Assembly (NCBI GenBank): GCA_964498785.1 | Contig: CAZCJL010000026.1 | Span: 1-64,000, forward strand | DNA from: Mariaggregatimicrobium sp964498785 | GTDB lineage: Bacteria; Zhuqueibacterota; Zhuqueibacteria; Thermofontimicrobiales; Thiofontviventaceae | Direction: 5' to 3' | DNA: 64,000 bases | Part shown: positions 43,875 to 51,645 of the stretch, piece after piece | Layout of the letters: each line of letters starts with the position of its first letter | Numbering within the stretch: the stretch's first letter is position 1 | Notes under the pieces: generated by a model | Seen by the model: only the letters and a program-made list of their open reading frames with translations | Databases searched by the model: none | What the model was told of the DNA's origin: nothing | Translations under genes and position numbers: made by a program

Positions 43875-46649
43875 ATGAATAACTTCAAAATCGAATCAAT
43901 TTTTATTCTGATTGTATTTTCTATGTTATTCTGCTTTGTTTCTTGTGGAAATAAAGGGGATTTGGGAGCGCCTGTTAGTCTGCAGTGTGAATATCAAACG
44001 GCGCCGTTGGGAATCGATGTGGAGCAGCCGCGGTTTATCTGGCAGGTAAATGACTCACGAAGAGGAGCAGTGCAGAGCGCGTATCACATTTTGGTTGCCA
44101 CAGATCGGGAAATCCTGGATCAGGATAATGGTGATGTATGGAATAGCCAAAAAGTCGAATCCGACCGGTCGGCGCTGGTTCCTTATCAGGGAGCAGATTT
44201 GAAATCCGGCACTCGCTATTTCTGGAAGGTGCGTACCTGGAGCAAAGACGGCAAGGCCTCTCCATTTAGCGAAATCGCCTGGTTTGAAACCGGGCTGCTA
44301 TATGAAATCGACTGGCAGGCGGATTGGATCGCATCGCCTATAAGTGTGCTGAGTGATGATGACGCTGAGACGGCAGATGTTCCGAGATCAGTCTATGTAC
44401 GAAATGAATTTGAAATCGAAAAAGAAGTGAAACGGGCGCGGGTGTACGTCACCGGTCTCGGGAGCTATGTGATGTATCTGAATGGCGAGCGGATTGGCGA
44501 TGACATTCTGACTCCCGGCTGGACCGATTATCCGACGAAAGTTCAATATCAGACGTATGACATTACATCGAAATTGCACGTCGGGAAAAATGCCGCGGGT
44601 GCAATTTTGGGGAATGCCTGGTGGAGCGGTGGACTCGGCTGGAAAGGAAATGAAGTTTACAGCGAGGGACCGCTCCAATTTCTGGCTCAGATCCGTGTTG
44701 ATTATAGTGACGGCTCTTCGGATATTTTTGTGACAAATAGTGATTGGAAAACTCACGTTTCGCCCATTGTGGAAAATACGTTGTACCATGGAGAAATGTA
44801 CGATGCACGTCTGGAAATTGACGGCTGGGCAGAGTCCGGTTTCGATGATGCGGAGTGGCAGGCAGTGACCGTTCCCGAATACGAGCCGCGAAAATTGGTA
44901 GCGCAGCAGGCTCCCACAATTCAGGTTACTGAGGAATTAACGCCGGTGAATATAAGTGAGCCGAAGCCCGGAATTTACGTGTTTGATATGGGACAGAATA
45001 TGGTCGGATGGGCTCGGCTGAAAGTGGCAGGTCCTGCGGGAATGAAAATCGTGATGAAGTTTGCCGAAAATCTGCACGATGATGGTACAGTGGCGCAGGA
45101 AAATCTGCGCTCTGCCAGAGCAACGGACGTGTACATTCTCAAAGGAGAGAGCGGGGAAGTTTGGGAGCCGTATTTCACGTATCATGGCTTCCGTTATGTG
45201 GAAGTCAGCGGATTGCCGAAAAAGCCGACAGAACAAACACTTACCGGCAGGGTGTTTCAGTCAGCGGCTCCGGTCACAGGTCATTTTGCCTGCTCCAAAG
45301 AGATTCTCAATAATATACATAAAAATATTTTCTGGTCATTGCGCGGCAATTTAATGAGTGTTCCTACGGACTGCCCGCAACGAGATGAGCGACTCGGCTG
45401 GATGGGAGATGCACAGATTTTCGCACCCACTGCTTGCTACAATCTGGACATGGCGCGGTTCTTCAGCAAATGGGAACGGGATATCATAGATTCGCAGAAT
45501 GATTCAGGATATGTGTTTGATGTGAATCCGGCGATTGTCGTCAGCGGGCCAGCGAAACCGGGCTGGGGCGATGCCGTGGTCGTCATTCCCTGGATTGTAT
45601 ACCAATTTTACGGCGATCAAAAAATTATCGAGGAAAATTATGACGGGATGAAGGCGTGGGTTGAATATATGAATGCGAAGAGTTCGGATTATATCTATCG
45701 CTGGGGGACAGGTGACTGGGGTGGATACGGCGACTGGATTGCAGTGGTGACGTCACCGGCTCATCCCATCGCTGCGGCATATTTTTATTACGCCACGTCA
45801 CTGCTTGGCAAAATGGCGGAAATTATTGGAAAAGATGAAGACGCTGACCATTACAATGATCTGGCAAAAAAGATCGCTGACGCATTCAATGAGAAATATT
45901 TTGATAAATCCAAATTGCACTATGAAAGCGGGACGCAGACTGCGAATTTGCTGCCGCTGGCTTTTGGGATCACATCGCCGCTTTTTCAAAAAGAGGTGGC
46001 TGCAAAAATTGCAAAGGATGTACTGGATCGTGACGTGCATTTATCCACTGGATTTCTGGGCACGGGATATATTTTGCCCATGTTGAGCAATTACGGCTAT
46101 CATGAACTGGCGTACAAACTGGCGATTCAGACCACGTATCCATCGTGGGGCTATATGGTGGAGCAGGGCGCAACCACAATATGGGAGCTTTGGAACAGCG
46201 ATACTGCGCCGCCGGATAAAATGAATTCCCGAAATCATTTTGCATTAGGCGCTATTGGCGATTGGTTTTTCGGCTACCTTGCCGGCATCAAACCGGTTGT
46301 TGAAAAACCAGGCTTCAAATTAAGCGTCATCGCACCGAAACCGGCAGGCGATCTGCAATGGGCAGAGGGCAAAATTGAGACCGATTACGGCATGTTATCT
46401 TCAAAATGGGAAAAGACTGAAACCGGATTAAAAATGGATATCGTTGTCCCGGTAAATACCAATGCACTGGTGTATGTGCCGACGGTTGGCATATCTAAAC
46501 CAACAGTGAAGGAGTCGGGAAAGACGCTGCTTCAGAACGGCGATTTTGTGGAAAACAGTGATGGCATAAGTTACAGCCGGTTAACAGCCGATGCCGTGGT
46601 ATTCAATGTCGGCGCGGGGCAATATTCTTTTACGGTAGAGAAAAAGTGA
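43875..46649 (+). CDS. Alpha-L-rhamnosidase, GH78, lipoprotein
   Basis: A 924-residue GH78 enzyme releasing terminal alpha-L-rhamnose. Signal peptide with lipobox (CFVSCGNK, Cys25). The N-terminal fibronectin-like domain begins SLQCEYQTAPLGIDVEQPRF, the usual GH78 entry; a jelly-roll domain follows (VYVTGLGSYVMYLNGERIGDD, LTPGWTDYPTKVQYQTYDIT). The catalytic (alpha/alpha)6 barrel (about 470-790) has TDCPQRDERLGWMGDAQIF, with the general-acid Glu, and EQGATTIWELWNSD, with the general-base Glu. The C-terminal beta domain ends the protein. Substrate rhamnose fits the rhamnose isomerase gene at 23284. It starts after CAGGAGAACACT and is followed by a palindrome at 46660. Confidence 0.94.
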   Translation: MNNFKIESIFILIVFSMLFCFVSCGNKGDLGAPVSLQCEYQTAPLGIDVEQPRFIWQVNDSRRGAVQSAYHILVATDREILDQDNGDVWNSQKVESDRSALVPYQGADLKSGTRYFWKVRTWSKDGKASPFSEIAWFETGLLYEIDWQADWIASPISVLSDDDAETADVPRSVYVRNEFEIEKEVKRARVYVTGLGSYVMYLNGERIGDDILTPGWTDYPTKVQYQTYDITSKLHVGKNAAGAILGNAWWSGGLGWKGNEVYSEGPLQFLAQIRVDYSDGSSDIFVTNSDWKTHVSPIVENTLYHGEMYDARLEIDGWAESGFDDAEWQAVTVPEYEPRKLVAQQAPTIQVTEELTPVNISEPKPGIYVFDMGQNMVGWARLKVAGPAGMKIVMKFAENLHDDGTVAQENLRSARATDVYILKGESGEVWEPYFTYHGFRYVEVSGLPKKPTEQTLTGRVFQSAAPVTGHFACSKEILNNIHKNIFWSLRGNLMSVPTDCPQRDERLGWMGDAQIFAPTACYNLDMARFFSKWERDIIDSQNDSGYVFDVNPAIVVSGPAKPGWGDAVVVIPWIVYQFYGDQKIIEENYDGMKAWVEYMNAKSSDYIYRWGTGDWGGYGDWIAVVTSPAHPIAAAYFYYATSLLGKMAEIIGKDEDADHYNDLAKKIADAFNEKYFDKSKLHYESGTQTANLLPLAFGITSPLFQKEVAAKIAKDVLDRDVHLSTGFLGTGYILPMLSNYGYHELAYKLAIQTTYPSWGYMVEQGATTIWELWNSDTAPPDKMNSRNHFALGAIGDWFFGYLAGIKPVVEKPGFKLSVIAPKPAGDLQWAEGKIETDYGMLSSKWEKTETGLKMDIVVPVNTNALVYVPTVGISKPTVKESGKTLLQNGDFVENSDGISYSRLTADAVVFNVGAGQYSFTVEKK

Positions 46650-46659
46650 GCGGATGCCG

Positions 46660-46692
46660 AGATTTCCGAAATCTTCAAGATTTCAGAAATCT
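46660..46692. repeat. Palindrome of the TTTCCGAAAT family after the GH78 gene
   Basis: AGATTTCCGAAATCT, TCA, AGATTTCAGAAATCT: a 15-bp inverted repeat with one mismatch, 10 bp after the stop codon. Confidence 0.65.
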
Positions 46693-46753
46693 ATAGTTCG
46701 CCCCGGACTTTTATCAAAAGTTGAAAAATTTAGTGAATCGGGAGTATTGGCTT

Positions 46754-49150
46754 ATGAAATACGGCTATTTTGATGATGAAAACAAAGAATATGTGATTAC
46801 CAGACCGGATACGCCGCGGGCGTGGAGCAATTATTTGGGTTCGAGAGAATACGGAGCAATCATTACGAACAACGCCGGCGGCTATAGTTTTTACAAATCA
46901 GCGGTACAGGGGCGGTTTATGCGAATGCGGTTTAACTCGGTGCCCCTGGATCAGCCGGGGCGTTACATTTACGTCAGAGATCGTGATTCCGGCGATTTCT
47001 GGTCTACAAGCTGGATGCCGGTGGGAAAGCCGTTATCTGAATATACATCCGAGTGCCGGCATGGTGCGGGACATACGATCATTTTTTCAAAATATAATGA
47101 CATTGCTACCAAAACGACTTATTTTGTACCATCAGAAAAAACGTATGAATGCTGGCTGGTGAAGGTCATGAATAACGATCACCGCGCACGAAAATTGCGA
47201 TTGTTTACGTATGTGGAATATGCCTGCAACTGGTCTATGTTCGATGATCAGAATAATCTTCAGTATTCACAATATATCGCGAAAATGGATTTCGTGAATG
47301 GAATAATCGATCACGGCTCCAATGTGATGATGCCTGCGATGCCGGAGCGGTTTGAGGAAAAAGATCAGAAACGGCATACATTTCTGGGAGTTGCCGGTGC
47401 ACAGGTGACAGGTTATGATACAGATCGCGAGGTGTTCATTGGTCCGTACAATAATTACAGCAATCCGCAGGTGGTGCAGGCGGGCGAGTGTACGAATTCG
47501 CTTGCGGTTGGTGATAATCCCTGCGGTGTACTTCAAATTGATATCGATCTGGAACCGGATGCATCCACGGAATTTGTAGTGATCATGGGAATCGGAGAAG
47601 CTGCTACAGTCGGAAGACAGGTTTTAGCGCGCTATGAAAATCCGGAAAATGTGCGCACGGATTTCGGGGAAGTGCAGGAACACTGGCGACAGCGGATCGG
47701 GAGAATGGCGGTGCACACCCCGGATGCGGAATTCAACAGCATGTTAAATATGTGGAATCCGTTCAATTGCCTGATTACGTTTAACTGGTCCCGGTCTGCA
47801 AGTTTGATTTACGCCGGGGAACGCGATGGTCTGGGATACCGTGATACAGTGCAGGATACTCTCGGCGCCTGTCACCTCATTCCGGAGGAGATAAAAGAGC
47901 GGCTGGAACTGATGATTACAGGCCAGGTATCTACAGGCGGCGCGATGCCGGTGGTCAAGCAATTTTCGCATCGACAGGGGCAGGAAAAAGCGCCGGATAA
48001 AAGCAAATATCGCTCGGACGATTGCCTGTGGCTGTTCAATGCAATTCAAACGTATGTCAAAGAAACCGGGGATGTGGATTTTTATGACAAAGTCCTGCCG
48101 TACGCAGATCAGGGCGAGGATACGGTACTTGGGCACATGAAAGGAGCGATCCAGTTTAATCTCGACCGGTCCGGGGCGCATGGGCTCCCCTGCGGATTGC
48201 GGGCAGACTGGAACGATTGCCTGCAACTGGGTCATGACGGTGAATCAGTGTTTGTCGCGTTTCAATTGCGGTTCGCTTTGAAAACATATATTGAAGTCAG
48301 CGAGTTGCTGAAAAAACCGCAGGAAGCCGAATGGGCGAAGTCACTTCTGAAAGAATTGGATGATGCTATTGATACGCACTGCTGGGACGGGGAATGGTTC
48401 AACCGGGCGTTTCGGTATGATGGGCTGGTGTTCGGTTCAAGAGAAAGTGACGAAGGATCGGTATTTCTCAATTCGCAGACCTGGGCAATCATCAGCGGTC
48501 ACACTACTGATAAGCAGGCAAAGGGGATCATGACGGTGGTAAAAGACCGGTTGGCGACGGAGTACGGAATTGCGATCTGCGATCCGCCGTTTGAGAAGAT
48601 GGATTTCAATATCGTGCGGGCAATTCTGATGAACAAAGGGATGAAAGAAAACGGCGGCATTTTTTGCCATACCCAGGGGTGGGCAGTGATGTGCGAGGCA
48701 ATGCTTGGTAATGGAAATCAGGCGTTCGATTATTACCGGAAATTTATGCCTGCAGCGTACAACAACCGGGCAGAAATCCGGCAGATCGAACCGTATGTTT
48801 ATTGCCAGTCCACGCACAGCAAATACAGTCCGCGTTATGGCGCATCCCGAATCCCGTGGCTCAGCGGAACGGCGTCTTGGGCAAATTATGCGGCAGTGCA
48901 CTATATTATGGGAATCCAGCCGGATTACAACGGAATGCGGATTGATCCGTGCGTGCCAGCGAATTGGAATGAATTTTCCGTGAGACGAAATTTCCGGGGG
49001 AAAATTCTGAATATCAACTTTATCAATAAAAATGGCAGTCAGAAGGGTGTTTCTAAAATTGTTGTGAATGGTTCGGAAATCAATGGGAATTTAATTCCGG
49101 TTGAAATGATGAAAGAGGAGAATGAGGTTGCTGTTTTTATGGGGAGATAA
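46754..49150 (+). CDS. GH94 glycoside phosphorylase (cellobiose/chitobiose phosphorylase-like)
   Basis: A 798-residue GH94 enzyme, which uses phosphate to split beta-linked di- or oligosaccharides to a sugar 1-phosphate in the cytoplasm. There is no signal peptide; ATG 46754 follows GGGAG, and a TTG start at 46721 is less likely. Family features: the N-terminal beta-sandwich (MKYGYFDDENKEYVITRPDT, SREYGAIITNNAGGYSF), the linker helices, the GLGYRDTVQDTLGACHLIP block and LRADWNDCLQLG (residues 483-494), where the DWND Asp is the catalytic acid; TGGAMPVVKQFSH and GIFCHTQGWAVMCEAML are also typical. The donor and acceptor sugars are unknown. It would save energy on disaccharides brought in by the symporter encoded at 51646. 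Confidence 0.9.
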   Translation: MKYGYFDDENKEYVITRPDTPRAWSNYLGSREYGAIITNNAGGYSFYKSAVQGRFMRMRFNSVPLDQPGRYIYVRDRDSGDFWSTSWMPVGKPLSEYTSECRHGAGHTIIFSKYNDIATKTTYFVPSEKTYECWLVKVMNNDHRARKLRLFTYVEYACNWSMFDDQNNLQYSQYIAKMDFVNGIIDHGSNVMMPAMPERFEEKDQKRHTFLGVAGAQVTGYDTDREVFIGPYNNYSNPQVVQAGECTNSLAVGDNPCGVLQIDIDLEPDASTEFVVIMGIGEAATVGRQVLARYENPENVRTDFGEVQEHWRQRIGRMAVHTPDAEFNSMLNMWNPFNCLITFNWSRSASLIYAGERDGLGYRDTVQDTLGACHLIPEEIKERLELMITGQVSTGGAMPVVKQFSHRQGQEKAPDKSKYRSDDCLWLFNAIQTYVKETGDVDFYDKVLPYADQGEDTVLGHMKGAIQFNLDRSGAHGLPCGLRADWNDCLQLGHDGESVFVAFQLRFALKTYIEVSELLKKPQEAEWAKSLLKELDDAIDTHCWDGEWFNRAFRYDGLVFGSRESDEGSVFLNSQTWAIISGHTTDKQAKGIMTVVKDRLATEYGIAICDPPFEKMDFNIVRAILMNKGMKENGGIFCHTQGWAVMCEAMLGNGNQAFDYYRKFMPAAYNNRAEIRQIEPYVYCQSTHSKYSPRYGASRIPWLSGTASWANYAAVHYIMGIQPDYNGMRIDPCVPANWNEFSVRRNFRGKILNINFINKNGSQKGVSKIVVNGSEINGNLIPVEMMKEENEVAVFMGR

Positions 49151-49220
49151 AAAAATCAACGCGGAGGCGCAGAGTACGCAAAACCCACAAAGGATTTAAA
49201 AATAATTTGAGGAAATTAAC

Positions 49221-51635
49221 ATGAAGTACCAAAATTTAAAACGTGCAATAATAATTTTGATTTTGGGAATTTTATTTTCGACTTCTTATAGTCAAATTGA
49301 TCAAGATAAAAATGTTGAAAGAATGGACGCACTACTGGCGTATCAGATCGATCCCAGTCAGCAATTACTGGCGGTGAATGCTTCGCAGTATGGCGTGCGC
49401 TATCCGGAGACTTTTGTACTGATGCAAAACCGGATGGGCGTGCGCATCGAATATTGCGTCGATCGCAGCCGGCTTCAATTGTGGATCAGTCCGCAGGCAG
49501 GGAAGTCATTCGATTATTATGATAAAAACTATTCCAACCGCGATGATCACACCAATATTTTTGACCGCATTTTGCTGCCGGAGCTGAATTTCCATGAGTT
49601 CGAACGCTGCGATTTCGATCCGTTTCACAGCATTCTGTATTATAAAAATCAGACAGTGCATCTGGCGCAGGTGTACGATCAGCCCGCGGTTTTAGTCTGG
49701 TTCGAGAATGGCGGAATGGTCGATTTGAAGCTGTACGGTCAGACGGTGGAACGCAGCGAGAAAGCATTTGTCATCGATTATGATGACCGGGGCAGACAAT
49801 TTCAATCAGCGGCAATGTTGGGACCCGGTGATGGCTATTTTCGACAGCAGCTTGTTCTGGATAAAGGCAGAAGCATCCACACCCGTGCGCATCTGACGCC
49901 GAATCAAATTCTTGTGCTCGCAGGTGAATTACAACAGGAGCAGATTTTCGAAATTGCTGCCAACATCGCGCAGCAGCCGATCGAGCAGATATTGGCTGAA
50001 AGCGAAAGCAAAATTCAGCGGGACTTGCAGCGCGGACGATTTCAATTAAAGAATAAAGCGGAAATGCAAAAGCTGCTGAAAAAGAGCCGCCGCGTCGCAC
50101 TGTCGATGCAGGATTTCAAAGGATTCATGCGGTCGACGAATCAGTACATTTACTATCTGCTGTGGTATCGTGATGGCGGGATGAACACCGGGCACATTAC
50201 CTACACCGGCTGGGTCAATCCGGTGACGGATCATATAAATTTTGCGCTGCAAAATCCAAATGTTAGTTATGAGCAGCCGGCGGGAAAATTCTTTGGTCAG
50301 GTAATGGCTGGTCCCGTTACGAAATGGGAGGAAGACGGATTGTTTTTCGTGGTGTGGCCTGCTTTTGCATACTGGACACAAACCGGGGATGACAGGTTTT
50401 GCAAAGGCGAGTATCTGAAAACCATGGAAGATGCGCTGGATTGGCTGGAGCAGTACTGCTTTGATCAGGAAAAGGGACTGTTCGGCAGGTATCACTATTG
50501 CGAAACACCGCTGACCGGTAGCCGCGGATATGGCTGGGACAATGCCACCGGCGCTCCGACATTTAGGTGGGAGACGAAATATAAGGGCGAAGATATTGTC
50601 CGTTCGTACGATATTTATATTAATGCGCTGAATTACTGTGTGTATGTGATGCTAAGCGCAATGGAAGAAGGCGAAAAGGCGGCTGAGTATTTGGAGAAAG
50701 CCGAGCGCCTCGAAGTGAACATGCGCCGGTTTTACAATCATCCGGATATGCTCCCATCTTATGGCGATCTGCTCACTGAAGGTGGTGATATCATCACGGC
50801 TGATCCGTATGGAATGGATCGCACCGATTTTCGGTGGGCGCTGGCGCTGCCATTGTTCAAACCAAACTCGCCAGAAAAATACCGCGACATCAAAAATCAA
50901 CTGCTGCGAGACTTGCGCACGTCGCCCAAAGGAGCGTTTTTGTGCGCGTACAACGCGCTGATTACGAGCATGGACACCGAAATCCACGATGAAGATGAAA
51001 TGATGGCTGCACTAAATTATCTCGTTCCGCAGAGTGTTCGCCCCGGGAAATATTTGCCCATGCCATACGCTGTCCCGGAGCTGGTGGATCAGGAAGATGG
51101 CGATCCGTTTCATGATGTGCGACCGCTGGTCTATTCCATCGCGCCGTGGTTGTCAGCGGTGACCAATTTCGGTATCCGGCGACTGCCGTTCGGAATTGCG
51201 GCGCGGGCGACGAAATACCTCGAAAGCCTGACAGATTATGAATATAAAAACGCTCTAATCGATGTGACGTTCGAGGGACAGGGCGATATCGATGAACTGC
51301 TGCTTAATCGAGAGGCGATCACGGGATCGTTTCAAATTCCGGAAAAAATGCTCGTTCGCGGGGACAATCGGTTGACAATTCGGATGACCGAAAATGCTGA
51401 TCACAGGAATGTCCTTGTCGCATCCACCGTGGTTCTCAATAAGATAAATAGTGATGGTACTTTCAATATCGGCGCGTATGGGGTAAACGTGCTGGTGTTC
51501 AAAAATCTCGATCAGTCTGCTTCCATTAAAAACGCATCCGGCGCCAAAGTGAACAGCACGATGCAAAAAATGGATGAATACACATTTATTGGATTTAAGG
51601 GAAGAGGAAATTATCACATTGTTTTAAGCGAATGA
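49221..51635 (+). CDS. Exported alpha/alpha-barrel protein, glycosidase-like
   Basis: An 804-residue protein with a signal peptide (MKYQNLKRAIIILILGILFS, cleaved near YSQ). An N-terminal beta-sandwich (about 30-270) precedes an alpha-barrel (about 285-690) with QYIYYLLWYRDGGMNTGHIT, GLFFVVWPAFAYWTQTGDDRF, YGWDNATGAPTFRWETKY and MDRTDFRWALALPLF. YRDGG and FRWETKY carry acids that could be catalytic. A beta-rich C-terminal part follows. The layout is that of six-hairpin glycosidases (clan GH-L/GH-M-like), but the family is not recognised. It sits 70 bp after the GH94 gene and 10 bp before the symporter gene, so it is probably in one operon with both. Confidence 0.6.
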   Translation: MKYQNLKRAIIILILGILFSTSYSQIDQDKNVERMDALLAYQIDPSQQLLAVNASQYGVRYPETFVLMQNRMGVRIEYCVDRSRLQLWISPQAGKSFDYYDKNYSNRDDHTNIFDRILLPELNFHEFERCDFDPFHSILYYKNQTVHLAQVYDQPAVLVWFENGGMVDLKLYGQTVERSEKAFVIDYDDRGRQFQSAAMLGPGDGYFRQQLVLDKGRSIHTRAHLTPNQILVLAGELQQEQIFEIAANIAQQPIEQILAESESKIQRDLQRGRFQLKNKAEMQKLLKKSRRVALSMQDFKGFMRSTNQYIYYLLWYRDGGMNTGHITYTGWVNPVTDHINFALQNPNVSYEQPAGKFFGQVMAGPVTKWEEDGLFFVVWPAFAYWTQTGDDRFCKGEYLKTMEDALDWLEQYCFDQEKGLFGRYHYCETPLTGSRGYGWDNATGAPTFRWETKYKGEDIVRSYDIYINALNYCVYVMLSAMEEGEKAAEYLEKAERLEVNMRRFYNHPDMLPSYGDLLTEGGDIITADPYGMDRTDFRWALALPLFKPNSPEKYRDIKNQLLRDLRTSPKGAFLCAYNALITSMDTEIHDEDEMMAALNYLVPQSVRPGKYLPMPYAVPELVDQEDGDPFHDVRPLVYSIAPWLSAVTNFGIRRLPFGIAARATKYLESLTDYEYKNALIDVTFEGQGDIDELLLNREAITGSFQIPEKMLVRGDNRLTIRMTENADHRNVLVASTVVLNKINSDGTFNIGAYGVNVLVFKNLDQSASIKNASGAKVNSTMQKMDEYTFIGFKGRGNYHIVLSE

Positions 51636-51645
51636 GGGAGATGCA

